Source: Bergeyella porcorum (lineage in GTDB: Bacteria > Bacteroidota > Bacteroidia > Flavobacteriales > Weeksellaceae). From it: a stretch of 64,000 nucleotides of DNA. The position numbers and the translations under genes are program-made. A model generated the notes under the pieces. The model was not told the DNA's origin. It saw only the letters and a list, made by a program, of their open reading frames with translations, and did not search any database. Shown piece by piece: positions 1-8,222 of this stretch. Every line of letters begins with the position of its first letter. Position 1 is the first letter of the stretch. Where the stretch lies: the NCBI RefSeq assembly GCF_042427575.1, contig NZ_JBHMFD010000007.1, positions 62,001 through 126,000 of the forward strand. The letters are read 5' to 3'.

Positions 1-79
1 AACCAATACCTACAAATCAAAGCAAGAGGAATATTGTAGAGGAACGAATGTTGCAATAAAAAACATCAAAAAAAACACA

Positions 80-313
80 ATGAACGCTAAACGAGAACAT
101 TACTATACTAATGATGAAATCACCATCGTGTGGCGACCAGAGCTATGCCAGCACTCAGGGATATGTGTGAAAACCCTGCCACAGGTCTATCGCCCTAAGG
201 AAAAACCTTGGATGATCATAGAAAACGCAACCTCCGAAGAATTGATAGCACAGGTGGCACTATGCCCATCACGAGCGTTGAGCATCAAGAAAAATAAAAA
301 GAAACGCTCATAA
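80..313 (+). CDS. Divergent 4Fe-4S mono-cluster protein (Fer4_19/YjdI type)
   Basis: A 77-residue protein matching the small Fer4_19 (YjdI-like) family, which is thought to bind one iron-sulfur cluster; the cellular role of the family is not established. The visible ligands are Cys23 and Cys29 in the segment CQHSGIC, and Cys62 in the CPSRAL motif, separated by the typical VYRPKEKPW stretch. The C-terminus is a lysine-rich tail. The reading frame is open back to the left edge of the window, but the ATG at 80 gives the usual family length and follows an A-rich stretch. A good hairpin terminator follows directly, so it is probably the last gene of its unit. The gene upstream is cut by the window edge. 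Confidence 0.85.
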   Translation: MNAKREHYYTNDEITIVWRPELCQHSGICVKTLPQVYRPKEKPWMIIENATSEELIAQVALCPSRALSIKKNKKKRS

Positions 314-340
314 AGATATAGCCCACTTCTGCGAACATCT

Positions 341-377
341 ACTCTGCCCATCTGATGGATTGGGTAGAGTTTTTTTA
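341..377 (+). terminator. Rho-independent terminator after the 4Fe-4S gene
   Basis: A 10-bp stem (341-350 with 361-370, one G-T pair) and 10-nt loop are followed by eight T. It lies 27 bases past the stop codon of the 4Fe-4S gene. Confidence 0.8.
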
Positions 378-459
378 TGGCTTTGTTTTCAGATTTTACA
401 CTCATTCCTTCCTCTTTCTTTCTTATCCTACATCAATGCAGTGGCGGTATTCCTTAGCG

Positions 460-467
460 TACCTTTG
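460..467 (+). promoter_or_regulatory. -7 box TACCTTTG
   Basis: An exact match to the Bacteroidota -7 consensus TAnnTTTG, 23 bases before the start codon at 490. No clear -33 TTG was found at the expected distance. Confidence 0.55.
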
Positions 468-489
468 CACTACAAAATGAGAGAATAAG

Positions 490-882
490 ATGAAAAAGAA
501 TGTAATTTTAAATGTTGTGACAAGAAACAATAACATCGCAACTCAAGTGGTGCAAAAAGACAGAAATACCCACTACGAATTTGTAAACGAAGTGGAAACG
601 GCAATAGAAAAACTTCATCAGTTGCCTATAAGAGCCATCCTTTTAGACCAAGAATTACCTTTGGAAGAGCAAGAAAAAATCAATAAAATAGGAAAAGTGC
701 TTCACGAAGGATTGCCAATAGCAACTGCCGATTTCCTTAATGCTGAACGCTTTTCGGAAACGGTGCAAGAGCTGAAAAGAGCCGTAGTAAAACAGAATAT
801 GAAGAAATACGAGTTTGAAGACAACCCCAACCTCAACAATCCATTTCTGAATATGAACAGAACCCAATGCTCCTTGAGCTAA
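490..882 (+). CDS. Hypothetical protein resembling a degenerate receiver domain
   Basis: A 130-residue soluble protein that I do not recognise as a named family. Its pattern suggests a two-component receiver fold: a first strand (NVILNVVT), a central strand ending in an aspartate-proline turn (AILLDQELP, Asp53 at the place of the phosphorylated Asp), then helices and a strand (GLPIATADF). The N-terminal acidic pair and the conserved Lys/Thr positions of a normal receiver are not obvious, so phosphorylation is doubtful. There is no output domain. It lies 49 bases upstream of the pirin gene on the same strand and may be co-transcribed with it. The receiver assignment is inference from a few motifs only. 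Confidence 0.6.
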   Translation: MKKNVILNVVTRNNNIATQVVQKDRNTHYEFVNEVETAIEKLHQLPIRAILLDQELPLEEQEKINKIGKVLHEGLPIATADFLNAERFSETVQELKRAVVKQNMKKYEFEDNPNLNNPFLNMNRTQCSLS

Positions 883-931
883 AAATCAAGATAAACAACC
901 CATTTTACTAACATATAAAAAAAATAAAACA

Positions 932-1798
932 ATGAATAATAAAGTCATAGAAAGAGTCATACGCCCTGCAATGCCACACTTTGTAGGAGACGGTTTTAGA
1001 GTACACAATTTTATCCCAGGAATCAGCTCTATGGAACGCAATAGTCCTTTCATTATGCTAGATTACAACTCCAAGTACACTTTCCCACCAAGTCAAATTC
1101 CGAAAGGGGTAGGCGTACATCCGCATAAAGGTTTTGAAACCGTTACCATCGCTTACAAAGGGCGAGTGGAGCACGGCGATAGCTCTGGCGGTGGTGGCGT
1201 TATCGGTGAGGGTGATGTACAATGGATGACGGCTGGCAATGGGGTTCTTCACAAAGAGTTTCACGAAACCGAATGGAGCAAAAACGGTGGCGAGTTCCAA
1301 ATGGTACAGCTATGGGTAAACCTTCCAGCAAAGGATAAAAGTACACCTGCTAAGTATCAATCCATCAAAAACCAAGACATTCCACGCATTGCGGTGGCAG
1401 AGGGCAAAGGCGAGATGGAAATCATTGCAGGAGATTTTAACGGAACCCAAGGAGCGGCTTCTACCTTTACGCCTATCCACCTTTTTAATCTCAATTTGAG
1501 CAAAGATGCCAGCACAGCGGTAGATTTCCCAGCCCATTACAACACTTCTCTATTGGTGATAGAAGGTACCATCACAGCCAATGGCGAAGCGGTGCCAACC
1601 GACCATTTCGTATTGTTTAAAAACGAAGGAGAAACCATAGAAATCACCGCTACCGAAGATGCGAAAGTATTGCTTTTAAGCGGGGAACCTATAAACGAAC
1701 CTATTGCGGCTTATGGCCCGTTTGTGATGAATACCCGCGATGAATTAATTCAAGCGTTTGAAGATTTCAACAACGGAAAATTCGGACATTTAGAATAA
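932..1798 (+). CDS. Pirin family protein
   Basis: A 288-residue bicupin of the pirin family. The N-terminal cupin carries the expected metal ligands His63 and His65 (VHPHKGFETVT) and His107 with Glu109 (VLHKEFHE), in the same spacing as human pirin. Family members are iron-binding proteins; some bacterial ones have quercetinase activity, others are regulatory, so the substrate or partner here is unknown. The C-terminal cupin occupies roughly residues 175-275. Length is usual for the family. It follows the 490-882 gene by 49 bases, with an A-rich leader and no separate promoter box seen, and a strong bidirectional terminator lies downstream. Confidence 0.9.
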   Translation: MNNKVIERVIRPAMPHFVGDGFRVHNFIPGISSMERNSPFIMLDYNSKYTFPPSQIPKGVGVHPHKGFETVTIAYKGRVEHGDSSGGGGVIGEGDVQWMTAGNGVLHKEFHETEWSKNGGEFQMVQLWVNLPAKDKSTPAKYQSIKNQDIPRIAVAEGKGEMEIIAGDFNGTQGAASTFTPIHLFNLNLSKDASTAVDFPAHYNTSLLVIEGTITANGEAVPTDHFVLFKNEGETIEITATEDAKVLLLSGEPINEPIAAYGPFVMNTRDELIQAFEDFNNGKFGHLE

Positions 1799-1849
1799 AA
1801 TTCACCGAAACCATTCCCCCTTTGAAGGGAAAAGAAGATGTTTTAAACC

Positions 1850-1884
1850 AAAACGCCATTCACTTCAGCAGTGAATGGCGTTTT
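1850..1884. terminator. Bidirectional terminator between pirin gene and pncB
   Basis: A perfect 14-bp stem (1850-1863 with 1871-1884) has a 7-nt loop and a run of T on the right. Convergent genes flank it; the heptamer array lies between it and pncB. Confidence 0.85.
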
Positions 1885-1931
1885 TTTTCAATTTCAATCG
1901 TTTAAGTAAACTCGCAGACAACCTCTCCCCC

Positions 1932-1987
1932 TCTAACTTCTAACCTCTAACCTCTACCTTCTAACTTCAAACCTCTAATCTTTAATC
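1932..1987. repeat. Period-7 array, word TCTAACC, running into the pncB stop
   Basis: Eight successive 7-base units close to TCTAACC (for example TCTAACT, TCTAACC, TCTACCT, TCAAACC, TCTAATC, TTTAATC). The array runs past the pncB stop codon at 1975-1977 and into its last few codons, so the TAG stop and the RIKD ending are part of the array. See the finding on period-7 arrays. Confidence 0.8.
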
Positions 1988-3153
1988 CTCAAAAACGCTT
2001 TAGCAAGTTCTATCATTTTCGGTTCACCAGTATATTTACCGCGTTCATCCGAGAGCTTTACCGTTGGTATCCAATCACCGTTATTAGCTTGTACGCCTAT
2101 GAGTTTCATCACAATGTTCATTGGTTTCAGTCCCACATCATTGGTCAGGTTGGTTCCGATACCGAAGGACAGCCCAATCTTCCCTTTGCAATAGTTGTAG
2201 ATTTCTTCCACTTTTTCCAGATTGAGTCCATCGGAGAAGATGATGTATTTGAACAGCGGATTGATGCCGTGTTTTTCATAGTGGGCAATGGTTTTATCTG
2301 CAAAGTCTAGTGGGTCGCCACTATCGTGTCTTACGCCATCAAAGAGCTTGGCAAATTTTTTATCAAATTGCTGGAAGAACACCTCCGTAGTATAAGTATC
2401 TGAAAGAGCAACACCCAAATCGCCACGATAGACATCTACCCAATGCTCTAAGGCGAGTTCATTAGCCATCTTAAAACCATATTCTGCAGCGTGGAACATA
2501 AACCACTCGTGGGCGTGGGTGCCGATGGGTTTAATACCGTATTTATGGGCAAAATGCACATTAGAAGTCCCTATGAATTTGGAATTATTGTTTTTCAGTA
2601 GTGCTTCCACTACCAAATCGTGCACCTTGTAGGAGTGTCTTCTTCGGGTTCCAAACTCGGCAAAGTTTACGCCCAACTGACTGAGTTTTTCGGCTTTGTT
2701 TAGTGTATTTTGGATGACAGCTTCATTGGAGTTTCGTTCCAGATGGTTCATCTCATAATGCAATTCCGAAATCAAAGCCAAAAGTGGCACTTCCCAAAGG
2801 ATGGTACGGTACCATAGCCCCTCTACAGACACCTCTATATCGTTTTCCGTTTGGGTAATCTTCACCTCATCGGGATTGTAGCGGTAGCCTTCCAAGAAAT
2901 CTATATAGGGCAAATCTAGATAAGGGCAGGTTTCTTGTAAGAATTGTTTTTCGGCTTTGGTAAGCTGTAAATCTGCCATTTTATCCACACATTTGCGGAG
3001 CATCTCTGCAAAACCTTCGGGGAAGAAATGTTTTCCTCGGTTGATGAACTGATACTTTACTTTCTCATTAGGGAACAATTTCACTACGGCACATTGCATC
3101 GTGAATTTATAGAAATCATTGTCTAGGATAGACTTAAACTGCACTATTGGCAT
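1975..3153 (-). CDS. pncB: Nicotinate phosphoribosyltransferase
   Basis: Makes nicotinate mononucleotide from nicotinate and PRPP with ATP hydrolysis, the first step of the Preiss-Handler route to NAD. The 392-residue length is usual for the bacterial PncB class. Visible family motifs are the N-terminal DNDFYKFTMQ, the FGTRRRHS segment, the region GTSNVHFAHKYGIKPIGTHA holding the phosphorylated-histidine site, and RHDSGDPL. Start at ATG 3153 fits the family N-terminus and a TAnnTTTG box lies 23 bases upstream. The gene is monocistronic by position, with dps upstream on the same strand. Its last codons are formed by a heptamer repeat array, which may have trimmed or replaced the native C-terminus. 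Confidence 0.95.
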   Translation of the reverse strand: MPIVQFKSILDNDFYKFTMQCAVVKLFPNEKVKYQFINRGKHFFPEGFAEMLRKCVDKMADLQLTKAEKQFLQETCPYLDLPYIDFLEGYRYNPDEVKITQTENDIEVSVEGLWYRTILWEVPLLALISELHYEMNHLERNSNEAVIQNTLNKAEKLSQLGVNFAEFGTRRRHSYKVHDLVVEALLKNNNSKFIGTSNVHFAHKYGIKPIGTHAHEWFMFHAAEYGFKMANELALEHWVDVYRGDLGVALSDTYTTEVFFQQFDKKFAKLFDGVRHDSGDPLDFADKTIAHYEKHGINPLFKYIIFSDGLNLEKVEEIYNYCKGKIGLSFGIGTNLTNDVGLKPMNIVMKLIGVQANNGDWIPTVKLSDERGKYTGEPKMIELAKAFLRIKD

Positions 3154-3175
3154 ATTTTCAAAATTTTAATGAAAG

Positions 3176-3183
3176 CAAATGTA
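3176..3183 (-). promoter_or_regulatory. -7 box TACATTTG for pncB
   Basis: An exact TAnnTTTG match on the minus strand, 23 bases before the pncB start. No TTG at the ideal spacing was found. Confidence 0.6.
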
Positions 3184-3253
3184 AGAATAAAAACAACAAT
3201 TGCCCCAATAAATTGAGGCAATTTGCAGTAATTAAAATATTGATAGAAACTTA

Positions 3254-3730
3254 TTATTTCCCGAGGTAGGCGTTGTACATCCAGACTTCTTTTTCTTGCT
3301 CTGTGATGTAGTCTCCCATTTGGGAGTTGGTAGCCTCATCACCCGCTTCACCTGCTATTTCTAAGATTTCTCTTTGCAGGTTAATCACCGTTTTGAAAGC
3401 TTCCAAAATCTGCTCTACGCATTTGGTAGCATCGCTCACCTCTTGGCTTTCTTGGATGATAGATACCTTGAGGTAATCCGAGTAATTATGGCAAGGCGTA
3501 GCACCCAGCGTAAGGATACGCTCTGCAATTTCATCTATTTTCAAAACCAAAGAATCATAAAGCTCTTCAAATTTTGGGTGAAGGGTAAAAAATTGCTCCC
3601 CTTTGATGTTCCAATGAGCCCCTCTGGTATTTTGGTAAAACACCGAGTAGTTGGCTAAAAGTACATTTAGCTTTTCAGCGATAAGTTTAGAGCTTTCCTC
3701 CTGAAGCCCTAGTATCTGTGTATTTTTCAT
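3254..3730 (-). CDS. dps: Dps family DNA-protection / ferritin-like protein
   Basis: A 158-residue Dps-type miniferritin that oxidises and stores iron with peroxide and protects DNA; it acts as a cytoplasmic dodecamer. The intersubunit ferroxidase ligands are all present with the canonical spacing: His39, His51, Asp66 and Glu70 (GAHWNIKG, TLHPKF, KIDEIAER). The open frame reaches 3802, but I start at ATG 3730 because the protein then begins like other Dps proteins and because a TATCTTTG promoter box lies inside the longer version. The single gene is followed by pncB 100 bases downstream. Regulation by oxidative stress is likely from the family, not shown here. Confidence 0.93.
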   Translation of the reverse strand: MKNTQILGLQEESSKLIAEKLNVLLANYSVFYQNTRGAHWNIKGEQFFTLHPKFEELYDSLVLKIDEIAERILTLGATPCHNYSDYLKVSIIQESQEVSDATKCVEQILEAFKTVINLQREILEIAGEAGDEATNSQMGDYITEQEKEVWMYNAYLGK

Positions 3731-3747
3731 ATCGTTTAATTTTAATG

Positions 3748-3755
3748 CAAAGATA
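3748..3755 (-). promoter_or_regulatory. -7 box TATCTTTG for dps
   Basis: An exact TAnnTTTG box on the minus strand, 17 bases before the chosen dps start. It rules out the longer 182-residue reading of the gene. Confidence 0.7.
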
Positions 3756-3900
3756 GAAAGTCCCTCACCAACCCATCTTACATTTTTGATAGAAATAAAC
3801 AATAAGGCAATGAGGATTTTTAGATGAAGTGTAATGTTATTCTGTTTAGGAAAAGTTGTTTATTCCAAAGTAAACGAAAAAGGCAGAAGAAAGTATAGAA

Positions 3901-3937
3901 AACCTTATCATCATTGAGATTGATAAGGTTTTTTTAA
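3901..3937 (+). terminator. Terminator-like hairpin before the HU-CCDC81 gene
   Basis: A perfect 10-bp stem (3901-3910 with 3921-3930), 10-nt loop and T tract. No plus-strand gene precedes it in the 170-base spacer, so it may end an untranslated transcript or shield the promoter that follows. Confidence 0.6.
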
Positions 3938-3955
3938 TATCTCCCCAAAAAACTA

Positions 3956-3963
3956 TAAATTTG
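3956..3963 (+). promoter_or_regulatory. -7 box TAAATTTG directly before the GTG start
   Basis: An exact TAnnTTTG box ending 5 bases before the GTG at 3969. A transcript would begin at or very near the start codon, suggesting leaderless translation. Confidence 0.65.
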
Positions 3964-3968
3964 CCGAT

Positions 3969-4751
3969 GTGAATACCGAACAATTAATACTAAAATACTT
4001 ACTACGCAAAGGCTTAGTGGAAGTTGCTGGGTTTGGCATTTTCTCGTTAGAAAATGCGGAAGCTCAGTTGGATGAGGCGTCTGGTAAAATCTTACCTCCA
4101 TCGCAGAAAATCACCTTCCATAGCGATTATCATACGGCAGATGGGGGCTTTATCCCTTGGCTTGCAAAGGAACAAAACACCTCTGTAGAAAAGGCTCAGC
4201 AAGAGCTTCTCAGCTACACCAATTTTTGGAAAACTTCTTTGGAGCAAGGCAACAACGTCCTACTGAAAGGCATTGGTACAATGACCATTGTGGAAGACCA
4301 GCTAACTTTTCAAGGGGAAAGAATCTATACCGAAAATTCTGATTTCTATGGCTTGGAAGAAATTAATCTTCAGGAGCTGAAAAAGAAAACCTATCTAGGT
4401 GGAGATTATCGCTTAAACCGTTCCATCCTTTGGTGGTTTCTCATCTTGCTTCCTACTGCGGGGCTACTTGTGTTAGCCTTCACACAGCGGGAGAGGTTAT
4501 TCGGGAAAGCATCTTTTGCTGAGGTTTCTGTGAAGACATCCACCCACCGCATCACGGTAGATTCTGCGAAAATAAAGGCAGAGCAAGAAGTCTTGAAACA
4601 AGACAGCATCAGGCGAGATAGCATTCTACAAGATTCCATCCGCCAATCGGGGTTACCTGTGGTGGCAACCTCTAATCCTAAAAAAACTTCCAAATTTTAT
4701 AAAAAAACGCAATGGAAAAACTCAAAAAAGCGAGCGAATCGCTCACGATAA
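3969..4751 (+). CDS. HU-CCDC81 domain membrane protein without SPOR domain
   Basis: A 260-residue protein with an HU-CCDC81-type N-terminal half (two HU-like units, about residues 1-125), one membrane segment at about 152-170 (ILWWFLILLPTAGLLVLAF), and a charged tail rich in Asp-Ser-Ile repeats and ending basic. Bacteroidota relatives often carry a C-terminal SPOR peptidoglycan-binding domain; here that domain is absent. The domain is suspected to link DNA or protein partners to the envelope, but its function is unproven. The start is GTG immediately after a promoter box. Its end overlaps the next gene by 40 bases, so the two are translationally close. Confidence 0.8.
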   Translation: MNTEQLILKYLLRKGLVEVAGFGIFSLENAEAQLDEASGKILPPSQKITFHSDYHTADGGFIPWLAKEQNTSVEKAQQELLSYTNFWKTSLEQGNNVLLKGIGTMTIVEDQLTFQGERIYTENSDFYGLEEINLQELKKKTYLGGDYRLNRSILWWFLILLPTAGLLVLAFTQRERLFGKASFAEVSVKTSTHRITVDSAKIKAEQEVLKQDSIRRDSILQDSIRQSGLPVVATSNPKKTSKFYKKTQWKNSKKRANRSR

Positions 4752-5227
4752 TGACCAATATTGTTCTCCCAAACGAAACCAACTCTCTGAGGAATCTCTT
4801 TGGGGGAGAATTGCTGGCGAAAATGGACCGCTGTGCGGCTATTGCTGCGGCAAGACACTGTGCCAGAAGGGTGGTAACCGCATCGGTGAATCACGTATCG
4901 TTTAATCATCCCATTCCCGAAGGAGGGATTGTGGTTTTGGAAGCCAAAGTATCTAGAGCTTTTTCCACTTCTATGGAAATCTATGTAGATGTATGGCTAG
5001 ACGACCCTATTGCCAATAAAAAAATCCATACCAACGAAGGGATTTACACCTTTGTTGCCGTAGATGAGTACAATAAGCCTGTGCCTATTCCACAAATGGA
5101 ACCCGAAACCGATTTGGAAAAAGAACGCTATGCCGCTGCATTCAGACGCCGAGAGCTTTCCCTTATCTTATCAGGAAGAATGAAACCTAAGGATTCTGTG
5201 GAACTGAAAAAACTGTTTCAGGATTAA
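4712..5227 (+). CDS. Acyl-CoA thioesterase, hotdog fold
   Basis: A 171-residue single-hotdog acyl-CoA hydrolase of the YciA/BACH type that cleaves acyl-CoA to free acid and CoA in the cytoplasm. Typical segments are the LRNLFGGELLAKMDRCAAI helix with the catalytic-region Asn/Asp, the ASVNHVSFNHPI strand, and the VNHVSF core shared by this family. The chain-length preference cannot be read from the sequence. The gene starts inside the end of the HU-CCDC81 gene in another frame, an arrangement that suggests co-transcription. A stem with a large loop and a T run follows the stop. Confidence 0.9.
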   Translation: MEKLKKASESLTIMTNIVLPNETNSLRNLFGGELLAKMDRCAAIAAARHCARRVVTASVNHVSFNHPIPEGGIVVLEAKVSRAFSTSMEIYVDVWLDDPIANKKIHTNEGIYTFVAVDEYNKPVPIPQMEPETDLEKERYAAAFRRRELSLILSGRMKPKDSVELKKLFQD

Positions 5228-5248
5228 ATAACCTTTACTCAATAGATT

Positions 5249-5307
5249 AACTTCGGTTGGGCTTTTTGTTTTTTCAATGAATAAAATGCTGTTACCGAAG
5301 TTTTTTC
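5249..5307 (+). terminator. Possible terminator after the thioesterase gene
   Basis: A 9-bp perfect inverted repeat (5249-5257 with 5294-5302) around a 36-nt loop is followed by a T run. The large loop makes this less certain. Confidence 0.45.
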
Positions 5308-5323
5308 GTTAAAGACACTACCA

Positions 5324-6262
5324 ATGAAAGTTTTATTATTAGATAAAAATCACCCGCTCATCACAGAACAACTATCGGCAAAAGGGTGGGTTTTAGAGGA
5401 AGATTATCAATCTTCTTATGACCAAGTTTTGGAGAAAATCCACCTCTATGATGGTATGATTATTCGCAGTAGAATCCCCATTGACAAAAACTTTCTTCAG
5501 CACGCTAAGAATCTGAAATTCATAGCCCGCGTAGGAGCAGGAATGGAAAATATAGACACCACAACTGCCAGAGCATTGGGCATTGCCCTTATCAATTCGC
5601 CTGAAGGCAACCGAGATGCCGTAGCAGAGCAAGTGGTAGGAATGCTATTGGTCTTAACCAACCGATTGTTCATTGCATCGCAAGAGGTGAAAAATGGCAT
5701 TTGGAAAAGAGAAGAAAACCGCGGAATGGAATTGCTGGGAAAAACCTTCGGGATTATTGGCTATGGTAATATGGGCAAGGCAACTGCTAAACGGCTTTCT
5801 GGGTTTGGGATGAAGGTGATATTCTATGATATTCTCCCCGATTTGGAAGACGCGTATGCAAAACAAGTTTCTTTACAGGAACTTCAAAACGAGTCAGATA
5901 TTATAAGTTTGCACATCCCAGAAACCCCTGATACCTATCACTTGGTGGATGAGCATTTCATTGCTCAAATGAAAAAGCCATTTTACCTCATCAATACCGC
6001 TCGAGGGAAAAATGTAAAAACGAAAAGCTTAGTTGAGGGCATTCAATCGGGGAAAATCAAAGGTGCGGCTTTAGATGTTTTAGAATTTGAAAAAGCTTCT
6101 TTTGAGCAATTAGAAACCCAAAATACCGATTTGCAATTTCTTTTAAATTCGGATAAAGTCCTCATTACGCCACACATTGCAGGATGGACACACGAAAGCA
6201 AAACCAAACTTGCCCAAGTGATTGTGGATAAGATATTGGAAACTTTTGAACTAAGAGATTAA
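5324..6262 (+). CDS. D-2-hydroxyacid dehydrogenase (phosphoglycerate dehydrogenase-like)
   Basis: A 312-residue NAD-dependent D-isomer-specific 2-hydroxyacid dehydrogenase. The Rossmann motif is GIIGYGNMG; the catalytic Arg lies in NTARGKN, the Glu in DVLEFEKA and the His in TPHIAGW, the standard triad. The N-terminal substrate domain includes VGAGMENID. It resembles the short form of 3-phosphoglycerate dehydrogenase with no ACT regulatory domain, which would place it in serine synthesis, but other D-hydroxyacids are possible. It stands between the thioesterase and a lipoprotein gene with short spacers. Confidence 0.88.
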   Translation: MKVLLLDKNHPLITEQLSAKGWVLEEDYQSSYDQVLEKIHLYDGMIIRSRIPIDKNFLQHAKNLKFIARVGAGMENIDTTTARALGIALINSPEGNRDAVAEQVVGMLLVLTNRLFIASQEVKNGIWKREENRGMELLGKTFGIIGYGNMGKATAKRLSGFGMKVIFYDILPDLEDAYAKQVSLQELQNESDIISLHIPETPDTYHLVDEHFIAQMKKPFYLINTARGKNVKTKSLVEGIQSGKIKGAALDVLEFEKASFEQLETQNTDLQFLLNSDKVLITPHIAGWTHESKTKLAQVIVDKILETFELRD

Positions 6263-6310
6263 AAAAGTAGAGAGAAAGTGTCTGTTTCGTTAAAATTAAA
6301 ATTCTAGAAA

Positions 6311-7555
6311 ATGAAAATCCATTTACAGCCATTGCTTATACTATTATTGGGACTAAGTCTTTTTTCGTGCCAAAAGGGATTGGGTACAGAGAACGGCGAA
6401 GCAACATCGCTACCCAATTTTTCTAATGTAGAGATAGATGATGTTTTTAGCAGAAGAGATGGCAAGATGCAAGATAGAGATTCTGTAGTAGAAATCATAG
6501 ACCAATACTACGAAACCGTCTGGGAACAGGGCGACCTATGGGGTGGTGTGCTGATAGCGAAAGGTGATAAAATTTTATTTGAAAAATACCGAGGCTTCTC
6601 TCAAGATAATGCACAAGCACCCGTGGATAAAACGACAGCTTTGCATATAGCCTCTGTAAGCAAGCCTATTACCGCAATGGCGATTCTGAAATTGGTAGAA
6701 GCAGGACTGCTGAAATTAGATGATGAGCTTACTCAATTTTTTCCAAAATTTCCTTATCAAGGGATTACCGTTAAGATGTTGCTCAACCAAAGAAGTGGAC
6801 TTCCGAAATACGAGCATTTCATTGATAAAATCCAACCTCAACCTGCGGAATTATCCAAAAAATTTCTGACCAATCAGGATGTTCTCAATCTTCTTATTCA
6901 ATACAAACCAGAAGCTGCCAGAGCTCCAGATACGGGGTTTATGTACTGCAATACCAACTATGCCCTCCTTGCCCTCATCGTGGAGAAAGTTACCGCTACG
7001 CCATTTCCCGAAGCGATGCAGCAAATGGTGTTTAAGCCATTGAAAATGAAACATACCTATGTTTTTCAGGAGAAGGATATCTCTACTGCGGCAAAGTCGT
7101 TCTACCAAAAAGGGGCAAAAGTGCATCCCTATGACCGCCTAGACCTTATCTATGGGGATAAAAATATTTATACTACACCAAGGGATTTGTTTAATTTTTC
7201 CCGAGCGATGTTTGCAGACAATTTCCTCCCAAAAGATTTGATGGCAATGGTTTTTGAGCCATACAGCAATGAGAAACCTGGGATTAATAATTATGGATTA
7301 GGATTTAGGATGAAAATTTTTGATGACCATAGTAAACTGACCTACCACAATGGTTGGTGGCACGGCTCCAATTCTGTATTTGGGCATTTGCTGGATTCCA
7401 AAGTTACCATCATTGCGATTGGGAATAAATATTCTCAGCGGGTTTATTCTACTTTGGCTCTGTCCTCATTATTTGAAAATTTCCCTTACGAAACCGAAAA
7501 ACTATATAAAGTGATGGCACCCAATGCCACCAATGGAGAAGGATATGAAGAGTAG
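6311..7555 (+). CDS. Serine hydrolase lipoprotein, class C beta-lactamase-like
   Basis: A 414-residue lipoprotein with a signal peptide ending in LFSC (lipidated Cys20) and a beta-lactamase/transpeptidase-like domain (PF00144). The catalytic SxxK is Ser115-Val-Ser-Lys118, the second motif is YCNTNY, and a HNG segment (YHNGWWHGSN) stands where the KTG-like triad is expected. Such proteins include D-aminopeptidases, esterases and peptidoglycan-active hydrolases; a true beta-lactamase function is unlikely to be told from sequence alone. It is probably anchored at the periplasmic or outer-membrane face. A stem-loop follows the stop codon. Confidence 0.88.
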   Translation: MKIHLQPLLILLLGLSLFSCQKGLGTENGEATSLPNFSNVEIDDVFSRRDGKMQDRDSVVEIIDQYYETVWEQGDLWGGVLIAKGDKILFEKYRGFSQDNAQAPVDKTTALHIASVSKPITAMAILKLVEAGLLKLDDELTQFFPKFPYQGITVKMLLNQRSGLPKYEHFIDKIQPQPAELSKKFLTNQDVLNLLIQYKPEAARAPDTGFMYCNTNYALLALIVEKVTATPFPEAMQQMVFKPLKMKHTYVFQEKDISTAAKSFYQKGAKVHPYDRLDLIYGDKNIYTTPRDLFNFSRAMFADNFLPKDLMAMVFEPYSNEKPGINNYGLGFRMKIFDDHSKLTYHNGWWHGSNSVFGHLLDSKVTIIAIGNKYSQRVYSTLALSSLFENFPYETEKLYKVMAPNATNGEGYEE

Positions 7556-7560
7556 CTTAA

Positions 7561-7585
7561 AGCCGATAACGAAGAGTTATCGGCT
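7561..7585. terminator. Stem-loop between convergent genes
   Basis: A perfect 10-bp stem (7561-7570 with 7576-7585) and 5-nt loop stand between the convergent 6311 and 7596 genes. The T tract to the right is interrupted (GGTTTTATT), so termination strength is uncertain. Confidence 0.6.
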
Positions 7586-7595
7586 GATGATGGTT

Positions 7596-8090
7596 TTATT
7601 TAAAAATATTTTGTAGTTCTTCTTTGGTTGGAAGGTTTTCCCATTCTTTTATCAGTTTATTTTCTGAATTGAAAAGGAAATAGAAAGAATCTATACTTTT
7701 TCCACTATATTTAGCTAAGAAATCTTTTTTAAATGCCTCAAAATTCTCATAAGGATTGTCCATTATTTTCTGAACTTCAAGGCTGTTTCCCAGATTATTC
7801 TCTTTGTAGAAAAGATTATGAAAATCATTTTCATAATGACGGGTACTCACTACTGCAACGGGCAAGATGGTCAATTGTGAAGTAAGAGCATTTTTTAGCG
7901 AACTAACATCTTGGTATTGTGTTTCAATGCTTTCGCATTTCGGTACCCAAAACATTATTAATTTATAATCCCTATCTTGATGAGCTAAAATACTATCAAC
8001 ATCACTGGCTTTGATGGGATTGACATTATTCTGAGCAAACAAGAATGATGCTCCAAAAGCTAAACAAAGAATGAATGATAAATATTTCAT
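7596..8090 (-). CDS. Hypothetical exported protein, possibly thioredoxin-fold
   Basis: A 164-residue protein with a clear signal peptide (MKYLSFILCLAFGASFLFA, cleavage near QNN). The mature part has LIMFWVPKCESI, which sits like the active-site strand of thioredoxin-fold proteins, but only a single Cys is present where CxxC would be, so redox activity is doubtful. A later FYFLFNSENKLIKEW resembles the strand pair at the end of that fold. I do not recognise a named family. A TATATTTG promoter box lies upstream. Placement in the periplasm is inferred from the signal peptide. Confidence 0.65.
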   Translation of the reverse strand: MKYLSFILCLAFGASFLFAQNNVNPIKASDVDSILAHQDRDYKLIMFWVPKCESIETQYQDVSSLKNALTSQLTILPVAVVSTRHYENDFHNLFYKENNLGNSLEVQKIMDNPYENFEAFKKDFLAKYSGKSIDSFYFLFNSENKLIKEWENLPTKEELQNIFK

Positions 8091-8130
8091 TACGACAATA
8101 TGTTAGTAATTATGAAATTATTTTCTGCTT

Positions 8131-8138
8131 CAAATATA
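8131..8138 (-). promoter_or_regulatory. -7 box TATATTTG for the 7596 gene
   Basis: Exact TAnnTTTG box on the minus strand; a TTG occurs 21 bases upstream. It precedes the start codon by 40 bases. Confidence 0.6.
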
Positions 8139-8200
8139 TGAAAAGTTATTAGGAAACACCAACATCGTTATCGCCTTAGGATGAAATAACGAAAATAGTT

Positions 8201-8208
8201 TAAATTTG
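8201..8208 (+). promoter_or_regulatory. -7 box TAAATTTG for the Ig-like lipoprotein gene
   Basis: Exact TAnnTTTG box, 14 bases before the ATG at 8223. Confidence 0.65.
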
Positions 8209-8222
8209 CAGAAAATCCATCA

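Noticed and set aside
1..59. Possible C-terminal ends of an upstream plus-strand gene (stops at 37-39 and 57-59 in two frames).
   Set aside because: At most 19 codons are visible and two frames compete, so no gene can be claimed.
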